The notes: generated from the letters alone by a model not told the origin. DNA of 11,456 nucleotides from Thioalkalivibrio sp. (GCA_007133115.1 SLNI01000143.1:1-11456); one strand, 5' to 3'. Positions 1 through 7,408 are shown, numbered from the stretch's first letter. Numbers and translations: made by a program.

Positions 1-1731
1 ACCCGCCGGGACGGCCTGGTCACGGCCTATCTGACCCAGGAGCTTCCCGAGGACATCCAGGGCAGCGTGTTCGATGTCGTGGCCGAAGGTCTCGGCGAAG
101 CCGGTCTGCTGCTGGAACGCTTCCACCATCTCAGCCTCGAGGCCGCCCAGGGAGATGCCGATGCCCTGGTCGCAATGGGCAAGGTGCAAGTGGAGCTGGA
201 CGCAGTGGACGGCTGGTCCCTGCAGAATCGGGTGGAAACCACGCTCTCGCGACTCGAACTCCCGGCGGACCAAACCTTTGCGCAGCTCTCCGGCGGGCTT
301 CGGCGCCGGGTGTGGCTCGCGCGTGAACTCGTGCGCGAACCCGACGTGCTGCTGCTGGATGAGCCCACCAACCACCTGGACATCGCGGCGATCGCATGGC
401 TCGAGAACCTGCTTGCGACGACCACCATGACGGTGGTGTTCATCACCCACGACCGCAGTTTCATGGAGCACCTCGCCACCCGCATCCTGGAGCTCGATCG
501 GGGGCAGTTGTTTGAACACCCCCCCAGCCTGGAAGCTTTTCGCCAACGGCAGGCGGAACGCCTGGAGACGGAGATTCGTCAACGCGCCGAGTTCGACAAG
601 AAACTCGCCCAGGAGGAAACCTGGATTCGCCAGGGGATCAAGGCCCGGCGCACCCGTAACGAGGGCCGCGTGCGCGCCTTGGAGCAGCTTCGCCAGCAGC
701 GTGCGGAACGCCGCGAAAGGCAGGGCCAGGTGCGCATGGCGCTGAATCCCGAGCAGCGTTCGGGCAAGCGTGTGATCGAGGCCGAGCACGCAAGCTTCGG
801 CTATCCCGAAATGACCGTGGTCCGCGATCTGAATCTGTTGCTGCAGCGCGGGGATCGGCTCGGTATCGTGGGCCCGAACGGAGCCGGCAAGACCACGCTG
901 CTGCGGGGGCTGCTGGGCGAACTGGAACCGCTGTCGGGCCAGGTCACAGTGGGCACCCAGCTCGAGATCGCCTATTTCGACCAGACCCGGGCCCAGCTGA
1001 ACGAACGCGCGACCGTGCAGGATACCGTGGGCGAAGGCCGTGACCGGGTCACGGTCAACGGCGCCACGCGGCACGTGCTGAGCTACCTGGAGGACTTCCT
1101 GTTCCCACCCGCGCGTTCGCGTCAACCCGTATCCGCGCTGTCGGGCGGAGAACGCAACCGCCTGCTGCTCGCCCGCCTGTTCCTGCGGCCGGCCAACCTG
1201 CTGGTACTGGACGAGCCGACCAACGATCTCGACGTGGAAACCCTCGAACTCCTGGAGACGCTGCTGGTGGACTACACCGGCACGGTGATCGTGGTCAGCC
1301 ACGACCGTGCCTTTCTCGACAATGTCGTCACGAGCACCCTGGTATTGGATGGGTCGGGCGGTGCCGAGGAATTCGTCGGAGGATGGTCCGACCTGCCTGA
1401 ACGGATCACCGCGCCGCTTCTCGAGACGCGGATCCAGGGTACGGGAAGGTCGTCAACCCCACCCGCCGCACCGGTAGCGGCGCCCCAGTCCCCTGCGCCC
1501 GTCAACCGAAAGCTTTCCTACAAGGATGCGCGGGAACTCGAGCAGCTTCCGGGACAAATCGAAAAGCTGGAGGCCCGGCGCGAGGCGCTTGGCGCGGAAC
1601 TTTCCGATCCGGATCTGTTTCGCGGGCCGCGGGAACGAATGAGCGCGCTGCAAGCGGAACTGGAGCAGGTGGAGAAGGATCTGGCGGTAGGCTACGCGCG
1701 CTGGGAAGTACTCGAATCCTCGGGAAACTGA
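1..1731 (+). CDS. uup: ABC-F family ATPase Uup, 5' end outside window
   Basis: This is the C-terminal 576 codons of an ABC-F ATPase. The frame is open from base 1, so the true start and the first Walker A lie upstream; the GTG at 67 is only an internal codon. Visible parts are the first nucleotide-binding domain's LSGG signature (about 286) and Walker B LLLDEPTNHLD (about 346-381). An inter-domain linker with KLAQEETWIRQGIKARRTRN follows. The second domain has Walker A GPNGAGKTT (871-897), LSGGERNRLLLARLF (about 1138) and Walker B LVLDEPTNDLD (about 1200). A Pro/Ala linker leads to a charged C-terminal coiled coil (about 1510-1731, starting KLSYKDARELEQLP), which is diagnostic of Uup rather than EttA or YheS. 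ABC-F proteins are soluble and act on ribosomes; Uup is also linked to branched DNA and to the precision of transposon excision. The gene converges with tmcA. Identity is nearly certain; cellular role follows the family. Confidence 0.96.
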   Translation, partial: TRRDGLVTAYLTQELPEDIQGSVFDVVAEGLGEAGLLLERFHHLSLEAAQGDADALVAMGKVQVELDAVDGWSLQNRVETTLSRLELPADQTFAQLSGGLRRRVWLARELVREPDVLLLDEPTNHLDIAAIAWLENLLATTTMTVVFITHDRSFMEHLATRILELDRGQLFEHPPSLEAFRQRQAERLETEIRQRAEFDKKLAQEETWIRQGIKARRTRNEGRVRALEQLRQQRAERRERQGQVRMALNPEQRSGKRVIEAEHASFGYPEMTVVRDLNLLLQRGDRLGIVGPNGAGKTTLLRGLLGELEPLSGQVTVGTQLEIAYFDQTRAQLNERATVQDTVGEGRDRVTVNGATRHVLSYLEDFLFPPARSRQPVSALSGGERNRLLLARLFLRPANLLVLDEPTNDLDVETLELLETLLVDYTGTVIVVSHDRAFLDNVVTSTLVLDGSGGAEEFVGGWSDLPERITAPLLETRIQGTGRSSTPPAAPVAAPQSPAPVNRKLSYKDARELEQLPGQIEKLEARREALGAELSDPDLFRGPRERMSALQAELEQVEKDLAVGYARWEVLESSGN

Positions 1732-1743
1732 AAACCGCCGCTC

Positions 1744-1760
1744 ACGGGTCAGAAACCCGT
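1744..1760. terminator. Small hairpin between convergent uup and tmcA
   Basis: A perfect 6-bp inverted repeat (ACGGGT, loop CAGAA, ACCCGT) lies between the uup and tmcA stop codons and is followed by TTTCG on the + strand. Read on the minus strand the same stem forms, but a run of T follows only several bases further on. It could be a weak bidirectional terminator for the two convergent genes. The stem is short and the U-tract poor, so function is inferred from position only. Confidence 0.35.
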
Positions 1761-1764
1761 TTCG

Positions 1765-3771
1765 CTAGAAACCCCTGTTCAGGCAACAGGCAACGATTCG
1801 CCGCAGTCTGCAGATGACGCCATTGCGGCCGGACTCACCGCTCAGCCTGCAAAGCCGTGGCCAGTCGAGAACCTGCAGGACGGCGGCTTCGAGCAACGGT
1901 CGGTCCGACTGCGGTAGCGGCCCCGGACACGCAGCGTCGGCATCCAGCCAGCGTCGGAGCGCCGGCAGGGCGAGTTCGAAGGGGCGCTGGGCGTGGGCAA
2001 AGGCGCGTACCGAGTCCAAGTCCGAGTCGCCGGACCGGTGCGCGGAGATCGCGGAGGGGAAGCATCGACGCACGGTTTCGGCGGTCGCGGGCTCCAGCGC
2101 GGACAGAGCGCCCTCCCGCCAGACCGGCCAGTCGGCCGCCACTTCCCGCCGCAATCGGTCCAGCCTTGCGCGCGCCGTGCGGTTCAGCCCCTTGCCCACC
2201 ACAGCCGCGTGGAAACCGCTGGTACTCTCGCGCCGGAACCCGACGCGTACCAGGTCGAACCCACACTGTCGCCAGAAATGGAGAAGCTCCGGGGTGACGC
2301 CGAAACTGGCGCCCAGAAGACCGTAGCCCTGCCGGCGGGCATATGCCTCGGCAGCGCCCAACAGCCGATGGCCCAGGCCCCGACGTTGCCAGTCCGGGTG
2401 CACGGCGATTCGGGTCAGCCGCAAGGCCGGAAGCGCCGCCAGGGAAAGGTCGCCGTGGGCCGCGAGCACGCAGGGGAGGAAACGACCGTGCGGGCGCCGT
2501 TCACCCGCCCAGACCGAGCGCGCGTCAGGCCCGGACAGGCCGGGCTCGGCCAACGCCAGAACCACTCCAAGCAGCGCGCGCTCCGGGCCTCGGAGCAGGC
2601 CGACGGCAAGATTTGGATCATCCAGCCATCGCTGCAGGTCGGAGGGCCGCGTGCGGTAATGCGCGTCGGAGAGGAGACCCACGAGGTCCGCCAGTTCGGA
2701 CTCATGCCGTGCCAGAAACGCTCCGGTTCTCCACTGCACGCGCGCGCCGAGGCGCTCGAAATCCGCAATGCGACCCGGCGCGCGCCCGGCCTCGGCCTCC
2801 AGCAGAAACAGCCGATTGACCCAGTCCTCGACCGGATCGTTCGGCATCCAGCGCAGCGGACGATGCAAACGGTATTCGCGGGGCACAACGCCGCGCGCTA
2901 GAAGACCTTTCAGAAAGCGCAGGTGGAACCCCTTGCCGCTGCCTTCGAAACCGGTCGTGGTCGTCGCGAAAATGGTACGTGGTGCGTGCGCGGCCAACGC
3001 CAGGAGTTGGTGCACCGGAAGGGCCGCGGCTTCGTCCACGACAAGCACCTGCGGTGGGGCAGAGGCCAGAATCCGCTCTGGCGCGCGATACAGGTCGGCA
3101 CCGAGGATCGGCCGCGTGCGGGCCGGTTGGATCTGGCCCATCAGCGCCTGAATCGCGGCAGGGTTCGGGGCCGTGACTGCCACCGTGGCGGTGTCCGTTT
3201 CCAGCCAGTGCCGCACCCAGGCGCCGAGAAGGGTGGATTTACCGCGTCCTCTGGGCGCCGTCAGCAGGACACAACTTCCTTCCTGGCGTGCAGGCAGGTC
3301 CGTGACTTGCCGAAAGATCGCGCGCTGTCCGGCGTTCAGATGAATCCGCGCGGGATCCCGGACCCTGCCCGGCATGGGCAAGGTATCGCTCTCCGGTCGC
3401 CAACAGGCGTGAGGTTCATGAAGAAACCGCTGCCAGCGCCGGCCGAAGGGCGAAGCGGTCGGGGCCGCAACCAGCAACAGCAGAACACCTCCGCCGCGAA
3501 CGAGACCGGCCACGGTCGCAAGCGCGTCGGCCGCCGGCTCCGCGCCGGTCACGAACACCGCGGCGGCGAGTTCACGTCCCAGCCAATGTGGCGCCTGGGC
3601 GGGCCGGGCTCCGGGGAGCCTCTCGGGGACCACGGGTCCGAACCAGGCCACGTCGCCATGAGAACGCGCCTGGTCCAACCATTGCTCGACACGGTGACGC
3701 GCGCACGCCGAGTCCCGCACAACGATCAGACGGCGCGCGAGATCTGACTTCCGGGCAAGCAAGGCGGACAT
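1765..3771 (-). CDS. tmcA: tRNA(Met) cytidine acetyltransferase TmcA
   Basis: TmcA uses acetyl-CoA and ATP to form N4-acetylcytidine at wobble C34 of elongator tRNA-Met, which prevents misreading of AUA. Numbering from ATG 3771 (668 residues; the E. coli protein has 671), an N-terminal domain is followed by a RecD-like helicase/ATPase module with Walker A APRGRGKST (about 172-180), Walker B VLVVDEAAAL (about 242-251) and TTGFEGSGKG (about 272-281). A GNAT domain has the acetyl-CoA loop RIAVHPDWQRRGLG (about 454-467), and a C-terminal tRNA-binding region follows. The frame is open to a GTG at 3828, which would add 19 residues. I prefer ATG 3771 because AGGA lies just upstream (only 3 nt away, so modest support), while the GTG has no good ribosome binding site. 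The gene is convergent with uup and divergent from cspA. All catalytic motifs look intact. Identity is very likely; the start is less certain. Confidence 0.94.
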   Translation of the reverse strand: MSALLARKSDLARRLIVVRDSACARHRVEQWLDQARSHGDVAWFGPVVPERLPGARPAQAPHWLGRELAAAVFVTGAEPAADALATVAGLVRGGGVLLLLVAAPTASPFGRRWQRFLHEPHACWRPESDTLPMPGRVRDPARIHLNAGQRAIFRQVTDLPARQEGSCVLLTAPRGRGKSTLLGAWVRHWLETDTATVAVTAPNPAAIQALMGQIQPARTRPILGADLYRAPERILASAPPQVLVVDEAAALPVHQLLALAAHAPRTIFATTTTGFEGSGKGFHLRFLKGLLARGVVPREYRLHRPLRWMPNDPVEDWVNRLFLLEAEAGRAPGRIADFERLGARVQWRTGAFLARHESELADLVGLLSDAHYRTRPSDLQRWLDDPNLAVGLLRGPERALLGVVLALAEPGLSGPDARSVWAGERRPHGRFLPCVLAAHGDLSLAALPALRLTRIAVHPDWQRRGLGHRLLGAAEAYARRQGYGLLGASFGVTPELLHFWRQCGFDLVRVGFRRESTSGFHAAVVGKGLNRTARARLDRLRREVAADWPVWREGALSALEPATAETVRRCFPSAISAHRSGDSDLDSVRAFAHAQRPFELALPALRRWLDADAACPGPLPQSDRPLLEAAVLQVLDWPRLCRLSGESGRNGVICRLRRIVACCLNRGF

Positions 3772-3792
3772 GTTTCCTGAGACTCGTTCGAA

Positions 3793-3810
3793 ACCGGGGT
3801 GTTGCCCGGT
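3793..3810. repeat. Hairpin just upstream of tmcA ATG
   Basis: A perfect 6-bp inverted repeat, ACCGGG and CCCGGT with a 6-base loop GTGTTG, ends 21 bp upstream of the tmcA ATG at 3771. In a tmcA transcript it would sit in the 5' leader just before the ribosome binding site. If translation started at GTG 3828 it would instead be coding. No U-tract follows, so it is not a terminator. Function is unknown. Confidence 0.35.
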
Positions 3811-3932
3811 ATACCACTTTAACGACACCTTGCGGAATCGGATGTTAGGGACCCTCCCACTAGCGGATCACCGGGCGCTCCGGCCATCCGAAATCACCCC
3901 ACAACGGCCGCGCGACGCGCTCTGAACTTTTG

Positions 3933-3962
3933 TTGGTATTCCTGCGGCCTCCCGCGTATAGT
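3933..3962 (+). promoter_or_regulatory. Candidate sigma-70 promoter for cspA
   Basis: TTGGTA (3933-3938) and TATAGT (3957-3962), 18 bp apart, match the -35 and -10 consensus at 4 of 6 and 5 of 6 positions. They face cspA in the tmcA/cspA divergent gap. Transcription would begin near 3969, giving a leader of roughly 95 nt before the GTG at 4063. A long leader is expected for cold-shock genes of this family. Prediction by eye only. Confidence 0.45.
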
Positions 3963-3980
3963 CGGGCGTGTGGACGGATT

Positions 3981-4009
3981 TGCTCGTACAGTTGCTTGTA
4001 TTGAACTGT
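3981..4009 (+). promoter_or_regulatory. cspA leader with cold-box-like motif and hairpin
   Basis: The predicted leader has TGCTCGTACAG at 3981-3991. Its CGTACAG core equals the core of the E. coli cspA-family cold box (UGACGUACAGA, as I recall it). The motif overlaps a 6-bp hairpin, ACAGTT (3988-3993) and AACTGT (4004-4009), with a 10-base loop. E. coli cspA leaders fold into temperature-sensitive structures, and position close to the predicted start fits that model. The leader downstream (4019-4062) is less GC-rich than its surroundings. The motif match is seen; the regulatory role is inference. Confidence 0.4.
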
Positions 4010-4062
4010 GGCTGCAGAAACGCTCACGTTCTATTTTCTCTTATGTAACGAGGTTCAAGGTT

Positions 4063-4266
4063 GTGAATACTGGTGTCGTGAAGTGGTTCAATGAGAGCAA
4101 AGGGTTCGGGTTCATCACTCCTGACGATGGTGGAAAAGATGTATTCGTGCATTTCTCCGCAATCGACGGAAGCGGTTTCAAGACCCTGGCCGAAGGCCAG
4201 AAAGTCTCTTTCGAGATTCAGCAGACCCCGAAGGGCTTGGCTGCCGGTGCAGTAAAGGCCATCTAA
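4063..4266 (+). CDS. CspA-family cold-shock RNA-binding protein
   Basis: A single cold-shock domain of 67 residues that binds single-stranded RNA and DNA and melts RNA secondary structure in the cytoplasm. It has both RNA-binding motifs, KGFGFI (residues 13-18) and VFVHF (27-31), within the typical [21 protein letters not shown] opening. The frame is open further upstream, but the GTG at 4063 gives the standard family length and start (MNTGVVKWF). GAGG at 4050-4053 lies 9 bases before it. Codon use is less GC-biased than in neighbouring genes, as is common in very highly expressed genes. The gene is monocistronic: a structured leader lies upstream and a strong terminator about 40 bases downstream. 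The exact paralogue (cspA, cspD, cspE or other) cannot be told from sequence alone, so no symbol is given. Confidence 0.95.
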   Translation: MNTGVVKWFNESKGFGFITPDDGGKDVFVHFSAIDGSGFKTLAEGQKVSFEIQQTPKGLAAGAVKAI

Positions 4267-4277
4267 AGGTACTGCCG

Positions 4278-4300
4278 GGTTGGTGGGAGTACCCCCAACC
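4278..4300 (+). other. Hairpin in cspA 3' UTR before terminator
   Basis: GGTTGG (4278-4283) pairs with CCAACC (4295-4300). After one bulged T, GGG (4285-4287) pairs with CCC (4292-4294) around the loop AGTA. The stem lies between the cspA stop and its intrinsic terminator and lacks a T-run. It could stabilise the mRNA 3' end; that is inference. Confidence 0.4.
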
Positions 4301-4304
4301 GATG

Positions 4305-4333
4305 AGGCCGCTCCCCGGAGCGGCCTTTTTTTT
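4305..4333 (+). terminator. Rho-independent terminator of cspA
   Basis: AGGCCGCT and AGCGGCCT form a perfect 8-bp GC-rich stem around a 6-base loop, followed directly by eight T (4326-4333). This is a textbook intrinsic terminator 38 bases after the cspA stop codon. Confidence 0.93.
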
Positions 4334-4346
4334 GGCCTGATGGCCC

Positions 4347-4388
4347 AAAAAAACGGGCCGGGTCGCGGCGAATTCCGCGTCCCGGCCC
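4347..4388 (-). terminator. Rho-independent terminator of glnA
   Basis: Read on the minus strand, GGGCCGGG pairs perfectly with CCCGGCCC (4381-4388 with 4355-4362). After one mismatch, CGCGG pairs with CCGCG (4375-4379 with 4364-4368) around a 6-base loop. Seven U follow after one base (A-run 4347-4353 on the + strand). It sits 34 bases past the glnA stop and only 13 bases from the end of the oppositely directed cspA terminator T-tract. Confidence 0.92.
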
Positions 4389-4422
4389 AGTTCAGAGCCG
4401 AAGTCTGCCTGCAGACCTGGGC

Positions 4423-5832
4423 TTACAGGCTGTAGTACATATCGAACTCGACCGGATGCGTGGTCATGCGGATCCGCGTGACCTCCTCCATCTTCAGACT
4501 GATGTACGCATCGATCATGTCATCGGTGAACACGCCGCCCGCTGTCAGGAACCCGCGGTCCTTGTCGAGTTCTTCGAGCGCCTGGTCGAGAGCGTGGCAG
4601 ACTTGAGGAATGTTTTTCTCCTCTTCCGGCGGCAGGTCGTACAGGTTCTTGTCCATCGCGTCGCCGGGGTGAATCTTGTTCAGGATGCCGTCGATCCCGG
4701 CCATCAGCATCGCGGAGAACGCGAGGTAGGGATTCGCGGTGGAATCCGGGAAGCGCACTTCGATACGGCGCGCCTTCGGGCTCATCACGAAGGGAATTCG
4801 GATGGAGGCGGAACGGTTACGTGCCGAGTACGCCAGCATCACGGGGGCCTCGAAACCAGGCACCAATCGCTTGTAGCTGTTGGTCGAGGCGTTGGTGAAG
4901 GCGTTCAGCGCGCGCGCGTGCTTGATGATGCCGCCGATGTAGTACAGCGCGGTCTCGGACAAACCGCCGTAGAGATCGCCACTGAACAGGTTCGAACCAT
5001 CCTTGGAAATCGACATGTGCACGTGCATACCCGACCCGTTGTCGCCGACGATCGGCTTGGGCATGAACGTGGCGGTTTTCCCATGCGCATGGGCGACGTT
5101 CTGGATCACGTACTTGAGAATCTGGACCTCGTCGGCCTTGCGTACCAGCGACGCGGCGCCCACACCGATTTCGCACTGACCCGCAGTCGCGACTTCATGG
5201 TGATGCACCTCGGTGTGCAGCCCCATTTCGGTCATCACTTCACACATCGTGGAACGGATATCGTGCAGAGAGTCGACCGGCGGGACGGGGAAATAGCCGC
5301 CCTTCACGGTCGGGCGGTGGCCGATGTTGCCATCCTCGTAAACACGCTCGGAATTCCAGGAGGCCTCGTCGGAATCCACGCGGCAGTAGGAACCGGAGAG
5401 CGAGGAGCCCCACTTCACATCGTCGAATACAAAGAATTCGTTCTCCGGGCCGAACAGTGCGCCGTCGGCGATGCCGGTGGACGCCAGATAGGCCTCGGCG
5501 CGCTTGCCCAGTGACCGCGGGCAGCGATCATAACCCTGCATGGTTGCGGGTTCGACCACGTCGCAACGCAGAATGAGGGTCAAATCCTCGAAAAAGGGAT
5601 CCAGCACCGCGGAATCGGCATCCGGCATCAGGATCATGTCAGACTCGTTGATCCCCTTCCAGCCTGCGATCGAGGAACCGTCGAACATCTTGCCGTCTTC
5701 GAAGGTTCCTTCTTCAATTTCGTGGGCCGGGACAGTGACGTGCTGCTCCTTACCCTTGCTGTCGGTGAACCGGAAGTCGATGAACCTGACCTCCTTTTCC
5801 TGGATGGTTTTCAGCACGTCGGCTGCGGACAT
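4423..5832 (-). CDS. glnA: Glutamine synthetase, type I (GSI-beta)
   Basis: Catalyses ATP-dependent formation of glutamine from glutamate and ammonium, the main step of ammonium assimilation; the enzyme is a cytoplasmic dodecamer. Length is 469 residues, the same as or within a residue of the enterobacterial enzyme. Visible active-site residues include D51 of the DGSS loop, metal ligands E130, E132, E213, E221, H270 and E358, and E328 of the flap. NLYDLPPEE carries Tyr398, the adenylylation target of GlnE, so activity is probably set by reversible adenylylation as in GSI-beta. The ATG at 5832 is preceded by a strong AAGGAG site. Expression is probably controlled from a sigma-54/NtrC promoter upstream (separate entries). 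A strong terminator follows, so the gene appears monocistronic. No glnL/glnG pair is visible next to it. Confidence 0.98.
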   Translation of the reverse strand: MSAADVLKTIQEKEVRFIDFRFTDSKGKEQHVTVPAHEIEEGTFEDGKMFDGSSIAGWKGINESDMILMPDADSAVLDPFFEDLTLILRCDVVEPATMQGYDRCPRSLGKRAEAYLASTGIADGALFGPENEFFVFDDVKWGSSLSGSYCRVDSDEASWNSERVYEDGNIGHRPTVKGGYFPVPPVDSLHDIRSTMCEVMTEMGLHTEVHHHEVATAGQCEIGVGAASLVRKADEVQILKYVIQNVAHAHGKTATFMPKPIVGDNGSGMHVHMSISKDGSNLFSGDLYGGLSETALYYIGGIIKHARALNAFTNASTNSYKRLVPGFEAPVMLAYSARNRSASIRIPFVMSPKARRIEVRFPDSTANPYLAFSAMLMAGIDGILNKIHPGDAMDKNLYDLPPEEEKNIPQVCHALDQALEELDKDRGFLTAGGVFTDDMIDAYISLKMEEVTRIRMTTHPVEFDMYYSL

Positions 5833-5839
5833 GGGTGAT

Positions 5840-5845
5840 CTCCTT
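5840..5845 (-). promoter_or_regulatory. Ribosome binding site of glnA
   Basis: AAGGAG on the minus strand lies 7 bases before the ATG at 5832. It is one of the strongest Shine-Dalgarno matches in the window and fixes the glnA start. Confidence 0.85.
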
Positions 5846-5942
5846 GTGATGTGGATTTGAATGGCCTGAAGTGACGCTGGACTTTCGACTGGCGCGGCGG
5901 GCTCGAAGCCACCCCCAGCAAAAGTCCTCCCGTTACCCTTAA

Positions 5943-5957
5943 GCAGGGTTTGTGCCA
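5943..5957 (-). promoter_or_regulatory. Sigma-54 (-24/-12) promoter of glnA
   Basis: The minus strand reads TGGCACAAACCCTGC. The -24 box TGGCAC is perfect, the -12 GC doublet is present, and exactly 10 bases separate GG (5956-5955) from GC (5944-5943), as sigma-54 requires. The arrangement resembles E. coli glnAp2. The start would be near 5931, giving a leader of about 98 bases. Activation should need an enhancer-binding protein, for which two dyads lie upstream. Confidence 0.85.
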
Positions 5958-5977
5958 GCCTGCGTCGATGCTACGAA

Positions 5978-5993
5978 TGCGCGTATTGGTGCA
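5978..5993. promoter_or_regulatory. Possible weak NtrC site near glnA promoter
   Basis: TGCGCGTATTGGTGCA has one perfect NtrC half-site (GGTGCA) and a poor, one-base-shifted left half. It centres near -55 relative to the predicted sigma-54 start, where E. coli glnA has low-affinity NtrC 'governor' sites. Called weakly, mainly because of context. Confidence 0.35.
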
Positions 5994-6041
5994 AACCCCG
6001 AACATCGTGTCGCATTTCTCGCCCCATTTCAGGTCGAAAAT

Positions 6042-6058
6042 AGCACCTCTTCGGGGCA
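6042..6058. promoter_or_regulatory. NtrC-type enhancer dyad, proximal
   Basis: AGCACCTCTTCGGGGCA matches 10 of the 12 dyad positions of the NtrC consensus TGCACC-N5-GGTGCA. It centres at 6050, about -119 from the predicted glnA start, and lies just beyond the stop codon of the cation-efflux gene. It lies 32 bp (three helical turns) from the distal dyad. Confidence 0.72.
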
Positions 6059-6066
6059 TTTTCAGC

Positions 6067-7293
6067 CTAGGAATGCACATTTTTGGTGCGCCCACGGTAT
6101 AGAATGAGGACCTCGCCCAACGCCTCTTCGAGACCCGGGAATGCGCGGACGCGGTCGGCGAGCTCCGCCGCCCGGCGGTTCAGCTGGACGCCCGAATCTC
6201 CATCGTCCAGTCGCAGAACGACGGTGATGTGTACACATCCCCCGAGGTAGTGCAGCGCCACCTGCTCGATCGACGCCAGTTCGGGTTCTTCCGCCCAGGC
6301 CCGGCGTATGTGCTCGGTGACCGCGGGACGCAACGGCAACCCGGAGGTACGCAACTGCTCCTCATCATTTTCAGGATCGACGTGAACCGTCACGTCGCGC
6401 AGATTGGGCGTACTCCGGATGACGGCACGGTACACCTCGTCCGCGATCTGGTGCCCCTCTGACACCGAGATCCGTGGCGCAACCTGAATGTGCACGTCCG
6501 CCGCCGCCTCGTTGCCCAGCTTGCGCGTGCGGAGCATATGCGCACTCTTCACCCCCGGAACAGCGACGATCGCCGCGCGGATTGCGTCGACCTGTTCCGG
6601 TTCCAGCGCCGTATCGATCAGTTCGGCCGCGCTCGTGAACATCAACCGCCAGGCCATGTGGAGAATGAACATGGCCACCACCAGCGCCGCCGCCGCGTCC
6701 AGCCACGGCCACCCGGCCACCGCTCCGCCAATGCCCACGAGGACCACGAGGGACGAGATCGCATCCGAGCGGTGATGCCATGCATTCGCCTGCAGCAGCG
6801 GCGAGCCGATTCTGCGCGCGACCCGCGTGGTGTACTGGTAGAGACCCTCCTTGGCCACCACCGTGAGGAGCGCGAAGATCAGGGCGGCGGGAGCCGGCCC
6901 TGCAAGCGTCTCCCAGGCCAGCAGCCGTTGCCCGGCCGCCCACGCGATCGCCAGGGCCGCGAAGGACAGCAGCAGGCCGATGATGATCGTCGCGAGCGTC
7001 TCTATACGCCCGTGCCCGTAGGGATGGTCCTGATCCGGGGACGCCGATGCCTTGCTGGCCGCGAACAGAACCACGCCGTCGCTGACCAGGTCGGAAAGGG
7101 TATGCACACCGTCCGCGATCAGCGCCTGGGACTGGAACAACCAGCCCGTCAGGATCTGGGTCGCGGCCAGCATGGAATTCACTACCGCGGCAATCACGGT
7201 GACCAGCCGCGTCTCGCGATAGCGAGCCTTACGGGACATGGGCTCGGTTTCCCCGGGGTTCTCGATCAGCGACTGCTTGCCAGCGTCATGCAT
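6067..7293 (-). CDS. Cation diffusion facilitator (CDF) family efflux transporter
   Basis: An inner-membrane proton-coupled antiporter that exports divalent metal such as Zn(II) or Fe(II) from the cytoplasm. The 408-residue protein has several hydrophobic segments between about residues 30 and 220. HTLSD (H64, D68) and HHRSD (H173, D177) form the two HxxxD metal-site motifs, and [10 protein letters not shown] (89-98) is the conserved loop after the second membrane segment. A cytoplasmic ferredoxin-like domain follows (about 225-306, ending VTVHVDP). About 100 further residues (about 308-408) exceed the roughly 300-residue FieF type and resemble a second small alpha/beta domain. The ATG at 7293 lacks a clear Shine-Dalgarno; the in-frame ATG at 7239 ([10 protein letters not shown]) is an equally plausible start, with GGGGAA further upstream. 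HxxxD at both sites is the zinc-transporter pattern, but substrate is not proven. The last codons overlap an NtrC-type site. Confidence 0.92.
   Translation of the reverse strand: MHDAGKQSLIENPGETEPMSRKARYRETRLVTVIAAVVNSMLAATQILTGWLFQSQALIADGVHTLSDLVSDGVVLFAASKASASPDQDHPYGHGRIETLATIIIGLLLSFAALAIAWAAGQRLLAWETLAGPAPAALIFALLTVVAKEGLYQYTTRVARRIGSPLLQANAWHHRSDAISSLVVLVGIGGAVAGWPWLDAAAALVVAMFILHMAWRLMFTSAAELIDTALEPEQVDAIRAAIVAVPGVKSAHMLRTRKLGNEAAADVHIQVAPRISVSEGHQIADEVYRAVIRSTPNLRDVTVHVDPENDEEQLRTSGLPLRPAVTEHIRRAWAEEPELASIEQVALHYLGGCVHITVVLRLDDGDSGVQLNRRAAELADRVRAFPGLEEALGEVLILYRGRTKNVHS
6074..6090. promoter_or_regulatory. NtrC-type enhancer dyad, distal, inside CDF gene end
   Basis: TGCACATTTTTGGTGCG matches 10 of 12 dyad positions of TGCACC-N5-GGTGCA. 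It centres at 6082, about -151 from the predicted glnA start and 32 bp from the proximal dyad. E. coli glnA has its two strong NtrC sites 32 bp apart too (-108 and -140). The site overlaps the codons for the final residues RTKNVH of the upstream transporter gene. Confidence 0.72.
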
Positions 7294-7383
7294 TTTTTAA
7301 TCCGCAGATGGACCGTAAACGCCGGCCATTATCCAAACACAGCAATCTCTCACGGCCCTTGCGGCCGAACGAGTCCCATTGTA

Positions 7384-7404
7384 GACAGGGTCTGGAACCC
7401 TGTC
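7384..7404. repeat. Perfect 8-bp hairpin in glyQ leader
   Basis: GACAGGGT and ACCCTGTC form a perfect 8-bp inverted repeat around CTGGA, about 85 bases before glyQ. No T-run follows on either strand, so it is not a simple terminator. It could be an operator for a dimeric regulator or a leader-RNA stem. It lies in the 194-bp divergent gap (7294-7487) between the CDF gene and glyQ; the CDF-proximal half of that gap has no promoter I trust, only an isolated GATAAT on the minus strand at 7328-7333. Confidence 0.5.
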
Positions 7405-7408
7405 GCTG

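Noticed and set aside
67..69. GTG as the start of the uup gene
   Set aside because: The frame is open from base 1 and encodes sequence typical of Uup before this point; the first Walker A must be upstream of the window.
1993..2901. 302-codon open frame on the + strand opposite tmcA
   Set aside because: Antisense shadow of TmcA with no domain signal.
3970..4062. Upstream extension of the cold-shock ORF to 98 residues
   Set aside because: The extra 31 residues have no counterpart in the family, the upstream start is not preceded by a ribosome binding site, and the region looks like a leader with structure.
4456..5514. 352-codon open frame on the + strand opposite glnA
   Set aside because: Mirror of the glnA reading frame; it would also start just past the glnA terminator with no promoter.
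5960..6000. A sigma-70 glnAp1-like promoter on the minus strand (TTGCAC, 15 bp, TAGCAT)
   Set aside because: Each box matches only 4 of 6 and the spacing is short. It overlaps the weak NtrC half-site, as glnAp1 does in E. coli, but this is too weak to call.
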